From positions 310,001 through 374,000 of the forward strand of contig NZ_FOOW01000001.1 in assembly GCF_900113305.1 (NCBI RefSeq): 64,000 nucleotides of DNA, written 5' to 3'. The DNA is from Prevotella sp. KH2C16 (GTDB lineage: Bacteria; Bacteroidota; Bacteroidia; Bacteroidales; Bacteroidaceae). Numbering within the stretch: the stretch's first letter is position 1; every line of letters starts with the position of its first letter. The position numbers and the translations under genes are program-made. This document shows positions 52,962 through 62,659 of this stretch, piece after piece. The notes beneath the pieces are model-generated. The model had not been told where the DNA came from and made no database searches. It was given only the letters and a program-made list of their open reading frames with translations.

Positions 52962-53055
52962 TAAAGCAATTTAAAACATTGAAGAATATAATGTCCCTAA
53001 AACAAAGAAACGAGTTAATAAAAACAAAAAACTAACCCATTAGAAATGTAGGAAT

Positions 53056-53691
53056 ATGGAAGAACAGGACAAACTGACTGCCGAGCGCAGTCTTGAGATT
53101 ATCAAAGAGTCTATCGAACAGAGCCGCCGCAACATCACGAAAGGCTCCTGGAAGGGCATGCTGGTGTGGGGAATCATGGTCGCGGTTCTTGCCCTCGTCA
53201 TCGGACACCTCTGGGCGCACACCTCCTGGGGGCCTGGAGCCAATCTGTTGTGGAGTCTTCTGGGCCTTGCCATCTTCGTGAATATCTGGTGCGATTCGCG
53301 GAAGCCTAAGCGGCCGGACACCTTTGTCTCGAAGACCATTAGCCAGGTGTGGATTTGCTTTGGTGTTATGGCGGGCTCATTAGGATTAGTCTGTGGGGCG
53401 ATAGCCGGCTTTGGCTGGAAGTTGCCCGTGCTCCACGCTCCTGTAAATGAATCGGTGGTTTGGGTATTTCCCATCACTCCCATCATCATCTTGTTCATGG
53501 GACTGGCCGGGATGATCACGGGAAGCATCCTGAAGAGTAAGGCCATCACCGTCTGCTGCTTCATCGCGGGAATCTTCGGAAACTTTCTGGGCCTCGTCTT
53601 TGCCGGCCCAACGGAGATGGTGGTGCTGGCGGGAGTTTGCGTCGTGGGGCTTGTTGTTCCTGCATTGATTATCCGTAACGAAGAAAAATAA
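53056..53691 (+). CDS. Six-helix membrane protein paired with an HTH regulator
   Basis: A 211-residue protein not assigned to a characterised family. A charged N-terminus (MEEQDKLTAERSLEIIKESIEQSRRNI) is followed by about six hydrophobic segments: ~36-53, ~62-78, ~97-117, ~131-152, ~158-175 and ~183-203. The HTH_34-type regulator starts 8 bp downstream, and an outer-membrane barrel follows. Such membrane protein plus winged-helix pairs recur in Bacteroidetes; the membrane protein is often described as hypothetical. Confidence 0.7.
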   Translation: MEEQDKLTAERSLEIIKESIEQSRRNITKGSWKGMLVWGIMVAVLALVIGHLWAHTSWGPGANLLWSLLGLAIFVNIWCDSRKPKRPDTFVSKTISQVWICFGVMAGSLGLVCGAIAGFGWKLPVLHAPVNESVVWVFPITPIIILFMGLAGMITGSILKSKAITVCCFIAGIFGNFLGLVFAGPTEMVVLAGVCVVGLVVPALIIRNEEK

Positions 53692-53699
53692 GTATTGGC

Positions 53700-53981
53700 A
53701 TGTTTGAGAAACTGGACCCTTTATTGCATAGCGAGCTTCGACTGGCGGTGATGTCGCTGCTGCTGAGCGTCGACGAGGCCGACTTCTCCTATATCAAGGA
53801 GCAGACGGGAGCCACGGCGGGCAACCTCAGCGTGCAGATAGACAAGCTGCAGCAGGCCGGATATATAGGAGTGTCGAAAGCCTTTGAGGGCAAGCGCCCG
53901 AAGACTACCTGCAAGGTTACGCAGGCGGGCATCAAGGCTTTCGAGGAGTATGTGAACGCATTGAAGAGCTATATCAAATAG
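53700..53981 (+). CDS. Winged-helix transcriptional regulator (HTH_34/MarR-like)
   Basis: A 93-residue single-domain protein. The sequence LLHSELRLAVMSLLLSVDEADFSYIKEQTGATAGNLSVQIDKLQQAGYIGVSKAFEGKRPKTTCKVTQAGIKAFEEYV (several segments) fits the HTH_34 winged-helix family. The recognition helix is GATAGNLSVQIDKLQQAGY and the wing lies around KAFEGKRPKTTCKVT. No sensor domain is present; such proteins dimerise and probably repress their own operon. It is 8 bp after the membrane protein gene and 110 bp before the barrel gene. Confidence 0.85.
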   Translation: MFEKLDPLLHSELRLAVMSLLLSVDEADFSYIKEQTGATAGNLSVQIDKLQQAGYIGVSKAFEGKRPKTTCKVTQAGIKAFEEYVNALKSYIK

Positions 53982-54091
53982 CCGCATGGCAGGGGTGAGC
54001 CGCCGTTTTTCCTGCCGGAGGGATGAAAGTCGACCGTAGCGGCGCACCCATTGAGCGGTATCTGAAAGTCATTATTAAACAAAAAAGCTCT

Positions 54092-56557
54092 ATGAAACGA
54101 TTATTTTTCTTATTCGTATTGGCTTTGCCGGGCCTCAGCCTGAATGCCCAAACCTTGCTCAAGGGAGTGCTCGTGGACTCGCTGACCCGCGAGGCAGAGC
54201 CCTATTCCACCGTCCGCGTCTTCAAGGACGGCAACACGGAGAAGCCCGTTGCCATGTCTGTTACCGACGCCGAAGGCAGAATCAGGCAGCGCGTAGCCGC
54301 CAAAGGCAAGTTTATTATCATCTTTTCCTCGCTAGGAAAGGCTCTTGTGGAGCGCAGCCTGACCCTCTCGGGGGAACCGGAGGTAGACCTCGGAACCGTT
54401 TTCGTGCACGACGATGCCCAGTCATTGGGCGAGGTAACGGTGAAGGCTCAGGCTCCTCTCGTCAGGATGGAGACCGACAAGATGTCGTATAATGTGCAGG
54501 ACGATGTAGACTCCAAGTCGTCTACCGTACTTGATATGCTCCGCAAAGTGCCGATGGTAACGGTGGACGGACAGGACAACATCACCGTAAACGGCAGCTC
54601 TTCGTTCAAGGTTTATGTAGACGGGAAGCCCAATCCGATGATGAGTGCCAACCCCTCGCAGGTGTTCAAGGTGATGCCGGCGAGCATGGTTAAGACCATC
54701 GAGGTCGTTACCAATCCCGGCGCGAAGTATGACGCTGAGGGAGCCGTGGGCGTGCTGAACCTGACGATGAACCGCGAGCAGGCTGCCGGAGCGCAGGAAG
54801 CAGACGGATACAACGGCAGCGCGGCCCTCGCCGCCGGCAACCGCTCCTACGGCGCACAGGGATATGTGAGCGCGCAGAAAGGACGGTTCAGCGTGTCGGG
54901 GAATATGGCTTTCCAGCACCAGTTGATAGGGGGAATCGAGGTTGCGATAGACAACTCCCAGACTGCGGGTAACGGCACCTCGCTCACTCATGCGGTGTCT
55001 GAGACCGACCAGCATTCCAATGCCGCTCTCGGAAACCTCTCCCTGAGCTACGATCTCGACTCGATGTCCGTCGTCAGCGTGGCCGCCGGACTCATGCACT
55101 ATCGCCAGAAGCAGCACACGCCCTTGCTCACATCCCTGCAGGGAGGATACTATGGCGAGGGCGTCTCTTATAAAAACGAGGAGTGGGAACGACCGGAATA
55201 CCAGAACCTTTCGCTCAGCGCCGACTATCAGCGCTTCTTCAACAAGGAACGCACACGGTCGCTCACGCTGAGTTACCTGTTTGCCCTGAATCCTATTCAC
55301 CGCGATGCGACGGACTATTATGAGCTTTTGTCCGGAATGTCATTCGTCGATCTTACCAACCGGATGTCGTTTAATCACATGCTGTCGCGTGAGCACACCC
55401 TCCAGCTCGACTACACCACGCCCCTCTCAAAGACTCTCTCGCTCTCGGCGGGCGTGAAGTATGTGGGCCGCCGTAACACCTCCAACTCCGAATATTACAC
55501 GGCCTCGGGCGACGAACTTGTGTATCAGCGCGACCTGAGCATGCGCTACAAGTATCTGAACCACATTGCCGCAGCCTATGCCGAGGGCACCGCGAATTTC
55601 GGCAAACTGGGCATCAAGGCAGGCTTGCGGTATGAGTATACCTGGCAGCATGTAACCTACGAGCTGGGAAACGGGGAGGATTTCAGAAAACACTACGGCA
55701 ATCTGGTGCCGTCGCTAAGCCTTACCTACAGCATGGCTCCTACCCGCAATATTGGTCTCACCTATAATATGCGCATCTCCCGACCGGGCATTACCTACCT
55801 GAATCCCTATGTGGAGCGGAGTCCGCTGTCGCAGACCTATGGCAACACGATGCTTGAGGTGGAGAAAAACCACAATGTGGGGCTGGTCTTCAATTCGTTC
55901 AGCCGGAAGCTGATGGTGAATGCCAGCCTCCGGCAGAGCTTCTGCGACGACGCTATCTCACAGTATCAGTTCTACGAGGGGAGCATCCTCAACACCACTT
56001 TCGGCAACATCGTGAGGCAGCGCGTCTCCTCGCTGAACACTTATCTGAACTGGGCGGCGGCACGGGAAACACGCCTTATCTTCAACGGCGGTGTCTCTTA
56101 TAGCGACTTCCATAGCGATATGCTCGCGCAGAAAGCCAGCGGGTGGGTCGGCAACCTGATGCTCGGCTTGCAGCAGACCCTGCCCTGGAAGGTGAAGATG
56201 AGTGCAAACCTGATGGCTTCCACCAAGTCTTACAGTCTCCAGGGATGGAGCAGCGGCTTCTCGGGAGTCTTCGGCAGCTTCTCGAAAGACCTCTGCAGGG
56301 ACAGGCTGAATATAGCCCTGCAGTACTTCACGGGCTTCCACCGGCATGGGCGGCTGGCCTTTGACAACTATCATGAGGGCCGCAACTTCACCACCATGCA
56401 GCACATCCGGGTTCCCGTGGCTCAGTTCATGGTGAAGGTAAGCTATTCTTTCGGAAACCTGAAGAAGCAGTTTGCCCAGCGTAAATCGAAGATAGAGAGC
56501 GACTTCATCGACCGCAAGGAGAGCGGCACGCAGCTTCCCGGAGGCATGGGAATGTAA
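54092..56557 (+). CDS. Outer-membrane beta-barrel protein with CarboxypepD_reg-like domain (PF14905 type)
   Basis: About 821 residues from the ATG at 54092 (MKRLFFLFVLALPGLSLNAQ signal peptide). The CarboxypepD_reg-like domain (~22-110) is followed by a TonB-receptor-like plug with MSYNVQDDVDSKSSTVLDMLRKVPMVTVDGQDNITVNGSSSFKVYVDGKP and VVTNPGAKYDAEGAVGVLNL. The rest is a barrel ending VKVSYSFGNLKKQF. Its architecture equals the barrel at 47540-50038, but the sequences are only distantly alike. The frame extends upstream to 54023, but the signal peptide fixes the start. The adjacent HTH regulator makes it a candidate target gene. Confidence 0.85.
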   Translation: MKRLFFLFVLALPGLSLNAQTLLKGVLVDSLTREAEPYSTVRVFKDGNTEKPVAMSVTDAEGRIRQRVAAKGKFIIIFSSLGKALVERSLTLSGEPEVDLGTVFVHDDAQSLGEVTVKAQAPLVRMETDKMSYNVQDDVDSKSSTVLDMLRKVPMVTVDGQDNITVNGSSSFKVYVDGKPNPMMSANPSQVFKVMPASMVKTIEVVTNPGAKYDAEGAVGVLNLTMNREQAAGAQEADGYNGSAALAAGNRSYGAQGYVSAQKGRFSVSGNMAFQHQLIGGIEVAIDNSQTAGNGTSLTHAVSETDQHSNAALGNLSLSYDLDSMSVVSVAAGLMHYRQKQHTPLLTSLQGGYYGEGVSYKNEEWERPEYQNLSLSADYQRFFNKERTRSLTLSYLFALNPIHRDATDYYELLSGMSFVDLTNRMSFNHMLSREHTLQLDYTTPLSKTLSLSAGVKYVGRRNTSNSEYYTASGDELVYQRDLSMRYKYLNHIAAAYAEGTANFGKLGIKAGLRYEYTWQHVTYELGNGEDFRKHYGNLVPSLSLTYSMAPTRNIGLTYNMRISRPGITYLNPYVERSPLSQTYGNTMLEVEKNHNVGLVFNSFSRKLMVNASLRQSFCDDAISQYQFYEGSILNTTFGNIVRQRVSSLNTYLNWAAARETRLIFNGGVSYSDFHSDMLAQKASGWVGNLMLGLQQTLPWKVKMSANLMASTKSYSLQGWSSGFSGVFGSFSKDLCRDRLNIALQYFTGFHRHGRLAFDNYHEGRNFTTMQHIRVPVAQFMVKVSYSFGNLKKQFAQRKSKIESDFIDRKESGTQLPGGMGM

Positions 56558-56610
56558 ACAAAAAGCCTTTGCGGCCGTGTGCGGCAGCAGAGGCAGTCGT
56601 TTCTTATAGG

Positions 56611-56673
56611 ATTACAAGCCGTTTGTAATATTGTTACACACGGCTTGTAATGCTGTTACAAGCGGCCTGTAAC
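56611..56673. repeat. Triple 22-bp-phased palindrome, family B, copy 3
   Basis: Units at 56612-56628, 56634-56650 and 56656-56672 have centres at 56620, 56642 and 56664. The copy lies between convergent gene ends. The flank AGCGGCTTCTG is at 56683-56693. Confidence 0.9.
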
Positions 56674-56737
56674 ACAGCAGGAAGCGGCTTCTGATATTCT
56701 TAACGGCGGATGCATGGGCGGCAGACAGCAGCCCCCA

Positions 56738-58030
56738 TTACTTATGCTCCTTGTGCGTCATGATGTCGAGCACCATCTTGTCGGTGGAGCACATGGCCTC
56801 CTTGCCGATGCTGGTGAGGTTGCGTATGCTGCGGTCTACATCCTCGTCGATGATTCCTTCTGCCGCCGTAACATGCTTGCCCTCGCGAGCCAGCAGGGCG
56901 GAGAGTAGGGCCGTGGAGACCCCCGAGCATATCTTGAGCGAGCAGCTGGGCTTGGCGCCGTCGCAGATCATTCCCGTGAGGTTGGCTATCATGTTCTGCA
57001 CGGCGTGCGTGATGTCGGTGTAGTCGCCGCCCATGAGGTAAGTGATACCGCAACTGGAGCCTATGCTTGCCACGACACATCCGCAGAGGGCGCTCAATAC
57101 GCCGAGGCTCTGTTTGATGTAGATGGCCGTGAGGTGGCTCAGGGTGAGCGCGCGGATGAGCTCTTCTTCTGTGTTCTCGTTCTCGGCAGCATATACGGCC
57201 ACGGGGTTTGTGGCGCAGATGCCCTGGTTTCCGGAGCCGGAGTTGCTCATAACGGGTATCATCGCGCCGCCCATTCGTGCGTCGCAGGCGAGCGCGGTCT
57301 TAGAGAGAATGTGTGAAAACATGGAGTTTCCGAAGATGCCATGGCTCAAGGGGCGGTCCATGGTCTTGCCCAAACAGTGGCCGTAGTTGCCTTTCAGCGA
57401 CTCCCGGGCTGCCCGCATGTTGTATTCCTGCGTCTCAAGCATGAACCTGATTTCGTCGACGGGGGTCGTGGTGGCAAAGTCGTAGACCATCTTCAGGTTC
57501 AGGCAGATGCCGCAATCCATGCTGCTGCCGGTGGCAGCGGTGTGTTCGTCGCGCAGCACCTGTCCGTTTTTCTCCTCGCGGACGATGTTGGTGTGCGAGC
57601 CTGAGATGATGGCCGTAGCCTTGTCGTCGCCCGCCTGACAGGTAACTTCCACATGTAAGATGTCGCAGCAGTTTTGTTTCAGGCCGATGCAGATGCGGTT
57701 TTCGGCAATGTATTGCCGGCCTTCCTCGAGGGCTTCAGGGGTAAGGTCCTTGATGACTTCAAGCTTGTATTCCGACTTTCCGATGAGGGCTCCGAGAGCC
57801 ACGGCTATCGGCAGTCCGATCATTCCCGTTCCGGGGATGCCCACGCCCATGGCATTTTTCAGGATGTTGGCACTCAAAAGCACCGAAATCTGTTCCGGTC
57901 GTCTGCCCAACAGCTCCTTGGAGCGGGCCGCACAGAGGGCTACGGCCATCGGCTCCGTGCACCCCACGGCAGGAACCACCTGCCTGTGAATCAGGCTGAT
58001 AATCTGTTCGCGAATCTTTTTGTCAAGCAT
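56738..58030 (-). CDS. L-cysteine desulfidase / serine dehydratase alpha-like protein (CyuA/YhaM, UPF0597)
   Basis: A 430-residue protein of the UPF0597 family. The family degrades L-cysteine to pyruvate, ammonia and sulfide using a [4Fe-4S] cluster; close relatives act on L-serine. The conserved cysteines are in VPAVGCTEPMAVAL (near residue 22), GNQGICATNPVAVY and CGCVVASIGSSCGITYLMGG, with GAKPSCSLKICSGV later. The catalytic region VEVTCQAGDDKATAIISGSHTNIV is also typical. It lies 53 bp downstream of dsbD on the same strand, separated by a hairpin. A link to thiol or sulfur metabolism with DsbD is suggestive but not shown. Confidence 0.88.
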   Translation of the reverse strand: MLDKKIREQIISLIHRQVVPAVGCTEPMAVALCAARSKELLGRRPEQISVLLSANILKNAMGVGIPGTGMIGLPIAVALGALIGKSEYKLEVIKDLTPEALEEGRQYIAENRICIGLKQNCCDILHVEVTCQAGDDKATAIISGSHTNIVREEKNGQVLRDEHTAATGSSMDCGICLNLKMVYDFATTTPVDEIRFMLETQEYNMRAARESLKGNYGHCLGKTMDRPLSHGIFGNSMFSHILSKTALACDARMGGAMIPVMSNSGSGNQGICATNPVAVYAAENENTEEELIRALTLSHLTAIYIKQSLGVLSALCGCVVASIGSSCGITYLMGGDYTDITHAVQNMIANLTGMICDGAKPSCSLKICSGVSTALLSALLAREGKHVTAAEGIIDEDVDRSIRNLTSIGKEAMCSTDKMVLDIMTHKEHK

Positions 58031-58050
58031 AGTATTATATTGTAGGAAGT

Positions 58051-58076
58051 CCCGGCTCTCCGCAGGGAGGGCCGGG
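58051..58076 (-). terminator. Stable hairpin between dsbD and the cysteine desulfidase gene
   Basis: CCCGGC pairs with GCCGGG, with inner CTCC/GGAG pairing. No U-run follows, so it may only reduce read-through or protect an mRNA end. Confidence 0.45.
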
Positions 58077-58083
58077 ATGAGTG

Positions 58084-60168
58084 TTATTTCTTGTAACTCT
58101 CGAGCCCTTTGTTCAGGAATTCGAGGAAGGCGGGTATGTCTTCCTTGTAGCTGTAGGAGCCCGCGAGCGGGTTGCCCTCATTGTCTACGGGCACATAGAA
58201 CGGTTGTGTATTGGCACCGAACTTATGACTCTGCAGGTAACTCCATTTGTCGCCCACGGTGCGCAGCTTGCGCTGCTGCCCGTTCTCGTTAATCTCGATG
58301 GGCTCGGGGAGAGGTGTCTTGTCGTCTACGAAGAGCGAAATCAGCACATAGTCCTTGGTGAGGATGTCGGCCACGGAGGCATCTGTCCATACGGCAGCCT
58401 CCATCTTGCGGCAGTTCACACAGCCGAAGCCGGTGAAGTCGATGAACACGGGCTTGCCCTGCGCCTTGGCTGCGGCCATGCCGAGGTCGTAGTCGGTATA
58501 CTTGGCCTCCACCACCTTGGTGTTGAGATTAAAGTCCTGCGTGGTGATAGGCGGCGCAAAGGCGCTCACGGCCTTGCAGGGAGCTCCCCAGAGACCAGGC
58601 ACCATATAGACGGCAAACGCCAGCGAGCAGAGCCCGAGCATGATGCTGGCCACGGGCTTGGGCTTGTTCAGCTCGCCTCCTATCTCGTCTATCTGAAACT
58701 TCAGCCAGCCTATCAGGTAGAAGCCGAGGGCTGCGAAGATGATAATCCACAGGGAGAGGAACACCTCGCGGTCGAGGATGTGCCAGCCGTAGGCCAGGTC
58801 GGCCACGGAGAGGAACTTCAGGGCGAAGGCCAGTTCGATGAATCCGAGCACCACCTTGATGGTGTTCATCCACGAGCCGGACTTCGGCGCGCTCTTCAGC
58901 CAGCTGGGGAACATGGCGAAGAGGGCAAACGGAATGGCCAATGCCAGCGCGAATCCGAGCATGCCCACGGTGGGCGCAATCCAGTTGCCGGAGGTTACCG
59001 TCTCCACCAGCAGCAGTCCGATGATCGGCGCGGTGCAGGAGAAGGAGACAAGAACCAATGTGAACGCCATCAGGAAAATCGATATCAAGCCGGTGGTGTT
59101 AGAGGCCTTTGAGTCTACGGAATTCGACCAGCTGTCGGGCAGCTTGATCTCAAACCATCCGAAGAAGGACAGGGCAAACACCACTAACAGCAGGAAAAGG
59201 AAGATGTTGAAGACGGCACTCGTGGAGAGTTCGTTGAGCTTGCTCGGGCCGAACAGCGCCGTAACCAGCAGCCCGACACCGACGAATATCACCACGATAG
59301 ACGCTCCGTAGATGAGCGCGTCGCGTATTCCGCGCTTCTTGTCTTCCTTCGCGCGCTTCAGGAAGAAACTTATCGTCATTGGGATAATAGGCCAGATGCA
59401 GGGCATGACGAGAGCCAGAAGGCCGCCGATAATGCCCATCAGGAAGATGTACCACAAGGAGTGCCCGATGATATCGCTGGTGCCGCCGAACGACTTGAGC
59501 TCCTTGACGACGGGCTTCCACCATGAATCCGTGTTCGACGAGGAAAGATTGGCAGCGATGGCAGCGGAGTCAAGCTGCGCCGTGGAGTCTTCTTGGTTTT
59601 GCAAGGCGAGTGCTGCCAGCGAATCAGCCTTTGCCTTGGACAGGGCTGCCGCGGCCGCCGGATCAAGCTTGGCGTCCTTCTTGCTTTCCTCGGGCTGTGC
59701 TGCCGCAGCGACGGCGGGCGACTTGCCCGACTGCTTGAAGCTTACCTCTTGTGGAGGGAGACAGCTCTCGTCGTTGCAGGTTCCATACTCCAGATAGGCA
59801 TCGATGGTATAGTTCGGCTTGGTGAACTCCACTTTCTGCACAAAAGTAACCGAACCTTCAAAATAGCGGAGGTTCATGTCGAACAACTTGTCGAACTTCG
59901 CAATCTCCTTCCCCCGTGGCGTAAGCTTGCCCACTGGTTCGATTCCGTCTTTCTTTTCTACATGAAATGTGGCAGGAATAGGCCCTTCGGAGCCTAAGTC
60001 GGTGGAGTAGACATGCCATCCGGGATCTATGCTTCCGCTGAATACAATCTCGCCTTCAGCGGTCCCATTAGTCTTCAGCGTGGAAGACATATGTACCGGC
60101 TTTGCCATCTGGGCGTTGACCAGCAGTGCCGTAAGGAGCATGAGGGTCAGTGTCATTAGTTTTTTCAT
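58084..60168 (-). CDS. Thiol:disulfide interchange protein DsbD-like
   Basis: A 694-residue inner-membrane electron transporter moving reducing power from cytosolic thioredoxin to periplasmic thiols. After the signal peptide (MKKLMTLTLMLLTALLVNAQ) comes an immunoglobulin-like DsbD N-terminal domain (~25-150). A spacer with an Ala/Lys-rich stretch follows (~150-225). The membrane domain has eight helices (~235-530) with LVMPCIWPIIPMT and SFSCTAPIIGLLL, containing the conserved cysteines. The C-terminal thioredoxin-like domain has the active site GFGCVNCRKMEA (CxxC at ~581-584). The N-terminal cysteines are CNDESCLPP. Architecture is complete for Bacteroidetes DsbD/ScsB-like proteins. Confidence 0.93.
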   Translation of the reverse strand: MKKLMTLTLMLLTALLVNAQMAKPVHMSSTLKTNGTAEGEIVFSGSIDPGWHVYSTDLGSEGPIPATFHVEKKDGIEPVGKLTPRGKEIAKFDKLFDMNLRYFEGSVTFVQKVEFTKPNYTIDAYLEYGTCNDESCLPPQEVSFKQSGKSPAVAAAAQPEESKKDAKLDPAAAAALSKAKADSLAALALQNQEDSTAQLDSAAIAANLSSSNTDSWWKPVVKELKSFGGTSDIIGHSLWYIFLMGIIGGLLALVMPCIWPIIPMTISFFLKRAKEDKKRGIRDALIYGASIVVIFVGVGLLVTALFGPSKLNELSTSAVFNIFLFLLLVVFALSFFGWFEIKLPDSWSNSVDSKASNTTGLISIFLMAFTLVLVSFSCTAPIIGLLLVETVTSGNWIAPTVGMLGFALALAIPFALFAMFPSWLKSAPKSGSWMNTIKVVLGFIELAFALKFLSVADLAYGWHILDREVFLSLWIIIFAALGFYLIGWLKFQIDEIGGELNKPKPVASIMLGLCSLAFAVYMVPGLWGAPCKAVSAFAPPITTQDFNLNTKVVEAKYTDYDLGMAAAKAQGKPVFIDFTGFGCVNCRKMEAAVWTDASVADILTKDYVLISLFVDDKTPLPEPIEINENGQQRKLRTVGDKWSYLQSHKFGANTQPFYVPVDNEGNPLAGSYSYKEDIPAFLEFLNKGLESYKK

Positions 60169-60197
60169 GTGAGAATCCTTTTTTCTTGATTTTGCTG

Positions 60198-60227
60198 CAA
60201 AGATAGCTTATTTCTACGAAATACAAG
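60198..60227 (-). promoter_or_regulatory. Promoter of dsbD
   Basis: On the minus strand TATCTTTG lies at 60205-60198 with CTTG 18 bp upstream (60227-60224). Confidence 0.5.
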
Positions 60228-60338
60228 GTATTGCCATCATTTATTTTTGCTTGTTTAACCATCTGGAAATGAATTCCGCAGGGACTGAAGGAGGCTCTTG
60301 TGTTTCCTGACCATGTTTGAAGCTGGGAAAAAACAAAT

Positions 60339-60363
60339 CCCCCGCTCCGTCGCGGAGCAGGGG
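60339..60363 (-). terminator. Terminator of metG
   Basis: On the minus strand CCCCTGCTCCG and CGGAGCGGGGG pair (one mismatch) around CGA. A GTTTTTT tract follows. Confidence 0.75.
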
Positions 60364-60432
60364 ACAGTCATTTAATTAATTAGAGAGTTTATTGTTGTTA
60401 GCTTTGTCTATTCTATGGAAAAGCCGTGAGGC

Positions 60433-62493
60433 TCAGCACACCTGGCTGCCCGGTTTCACCTTGCCGAGCACCGTCGTAACGCTCAGGTCTCCGTCGAAGT
60501 TCTCCGAAGAGAGAATCATTCCCTGGCTTTCGATGCCCATGAGCTTGCGCGGGGCAAGGTTGGCAATGAAGAGAATGTCTTTGCCGATAAGGTCTTCGGG
60601 GGCATAGAACTTGGCGATTCCGCTCACGATGGTGCGCTCCGTGCCGCTACCGTCGTCGATGGTGAACTTGAGCAGCTTATTGGCTTTCTTCACCTTTTCG
60701 CAGTTCAGGATGTGTCCGACGCGGATGTCGAGTTTCTCGAAGTCCTCGAACGGTATGCTGGGCTTAATCTCCTTGGCCTTGTAGGTGGCAGCCTCGTTGG
60801 CCTTCTTGGTGGCGGCGAGCTTGTCGAGCTGCGCCTGGATGGTCTCGTCTTCTATCTTTTCGAAAAGCAGATGGGGCTCAGCCAGTTGATGCCCGGCCTT
60901 CAGGAGGTCAGTCTGGCCAAGCTGGCTCCACTCGAAACTCTCGATGTTGAGCATGCCTCTCAGGTCCTTGGAGGAGAAAGGCAGGAATGGTTCGAAGGCT
61001 ATGGCCAGATTGGCCACCAGCTGCAAGCTGATATTGAGGATGGTCTCCACGCGCCTGGGGTCGGTCTTCCACACCTTCCACGGCTCGCATTCGGTGATGT
61101 ATCGGTTGCCGATGCGGGCGAGGTTCATGGCCTCGAACTGTGCGTCGCGGAACTTGAAGGCGTCGAGTAGGTTTTCTATCTTCTGCCTTGCGTCCTTGAA
61201 TTCGTCGATGGCATGGCGGTCGGTGTCGGTCAGTTCGCCACAGGCGGGCACCACGCCGTTCCAATATTTCGCGGTGAGCTGCAGCGCGCGGTTCACGAAG
61301 TTGCCATATACGGCTACGAGCTCATTATTGTTTCGTTCCTGGAAATCCTTCCAGGTGAAGTTGTTGTCCTTGGTCTCGGGGGCGTTGGCGGTGAGCACAT
61401 AGCGCAGTACATCCTGCTTGCCGGGCAGCTCCCGGAGGTATTCGTGCAGCCAGACAGCCCAGTTGCGCGAGGTGGAAATCTTGTCGTTCTCGAGGTTGAG
61501 GAACTCATTTGCCGGCACATTGTCGGGCAGGACATAGTCGCCGTGCGCCTTGAGCATGGTCGGGAAGATGAGGCAATGGAACACGATGTTGTCCTTCCCG
61601 ATGAAGTGCACCAGCCGGGTGTCCTCGTCCTGCCACCATTTCTGCCATGAGCCCCACTTCTGCGGGTCGCGGTCGCACAGCTCCTTGGTGTTGGAGATGT
61701 AGCCGATGGGCGCGTCGAACCATACATAGAGCACCTTGCCCTCTGCCCCCTGCACGGGCACGGGGATGCCCCAGTCGAGGTCGCGGGTCATGGCGCGCGG
61801 CTGCAGATCCATGTCGAGCCAGCTCTTGCACTGCCCGTAGACATTGGAACGCCACTCCTTGTGCCCGTCGAGAATCCACTTTTTCAGCCACTCCTGGTAG
61901 TCGTTCAGGGGCAGATACCAGTTCTTTGTCTTCTTGATTACGGGCTTGGAACCGGAGATGGTGGAGTGGGGATTGATGAGTTCCATCGGACTCAGGTCCG
62001 ACCCGCACTTCTCGCACTGGTCGCCATAGGCATTCTGGTTGTGGCAGTGAGGGCACTCCCCGACGATATAGCGGTCGGCGAGAAACTGATGAGCCTCCTC
62101 GTCGTAGAGCTGTTCTGTTTCCTTCTCTACCAGCTTTCCGTCGTCGTAGAGCTTGCGGAAGAAGTCTGATGCAAACTGGTGATGCACGCTTGATGTGGTG
62201 CGGCTGTAGATGTCGAACGAGATGCCGAACTCCTCGAACGACTCCTTGATCAGCTTGTGATAGCGGTCTACTACATCCTGAGGCGTGATGCCTTCCTTTC
62301 GCGCGCGGATGGTAATCGGCACGCCGTGCTCGTCGCTGCCGCCAATGAAAACCACTTCCTGCCCCTTCAGGCGCAGGTAGCGTACATAGATGTCGGCCGG
62401 GACATAGACTCCGGCCAGGTGTCCGATATGAACACCGCCGTTGGCATACGGCAGAGCCGCCGTCACGGTGGTGCGCTTGAACTTCTTTTCCAT
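60433..62493 (-). CDS. metG: Methionyl-tRNA synthetase with C-terminal tRNA-binding domain
   Basis: About 686 residues from the ATG at 62493 ([20 protein letters not shown]). The HIGH motif is HIGHLAG near residue 20 and the KMSKS motif is KISTSRNW. The four-Cys zinc knuckle CPHC...CEKC lies near residues 144-163. A C-terminal EMAPII/Trbp111 domain (~585-686; [17 protein letters not shown]..) strengthens tRNA binding. The frame stays open upstream to 62664 into the family A repeat, but no Met-RS protein begins there; the ATG at 62493 follows a -7 element. The length equals class 1 MetRS. Confidence 0.96.
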   Translation of the reverse strand: MEKKFKRTTVTAALPYANGGVHIGHLAGVYVPADIYVRYLRLKGQEVVFIGGSDEHGVPITIRARKEGITPQDVVDRYHKLIKESFEEFGISFDIYSRTTSSVHHQFASDFFRKLYDDGKLVEKETEQLYDEEAHQFLADRYIVGECPHCHNQNAYGDQCEKCGSDLSPMELINPHSTISGSKPVIKKTKNWYLPLNDYQEWLKKWILDGHKEWRSNVYGQCKSWLDMDLQPRAMTRDLDWGIPVPVQGAEGKVLYVWFDAPIGYISNTKELCDRDPQKWGSWQKWWQDEDTRLVHFIGKDNIVFHCLIFPTMLKAHGDYVLPDNVPANEFLNLENDKISTSRNWAVWLHEYLRELPGKQDVLRYVLTANAPETKDNNFTWKDFQERNNNELVAVYGNFVNRALQLTAKYWNGVVPACGELTDTDRHAIDEFKDARQKIENLLDAFKFRDAQFEAMNLARIGNRYITECEPWKVWKTDPRRVETILNISLQLVANLAIAFEPFLPFSSKDLRGMLNIESFEWSQLGQTDLLKAGHQLAEPHLLFEKIEDETIQAQLDKLAATKKANEAATYKAKEIKPSIPFEDFEKLDIRVGHILNCEKVKKANKLLKFTIDDGSGTERTIVSGIAKFYAPEDLIGKDILFIANLAPRKLMGIESQGMILSSENFDGDLSVTTVLGKVKPGSQVC

Positions 62494-62514
62494 TGCTGTT
62501 TGTGAATTAGACTG

Positions 62515-62522
62515 CAAAAATA
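62515..62522 (-). promoter_or_regulatory. -7 element of metG
   Basis: On the minus strand TATTTTTG matches TAnnTTTG, 22 bp before the ATG. This argues against the longer frame. Confidence 0.5.
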
Positions 62523-62659
62523 CGAAATATTCTCGATAATCGGGAACATCTCGTGCGTTTTTTATTAATAAGGTGGAAAATGGCCGGTCGGAGGGCTGCT
62601 TGCGGCAGCCCGCTCTGCCGGCGGTGGTTTGCCGTATTGCAGAAAACGGCAAACAGCGC

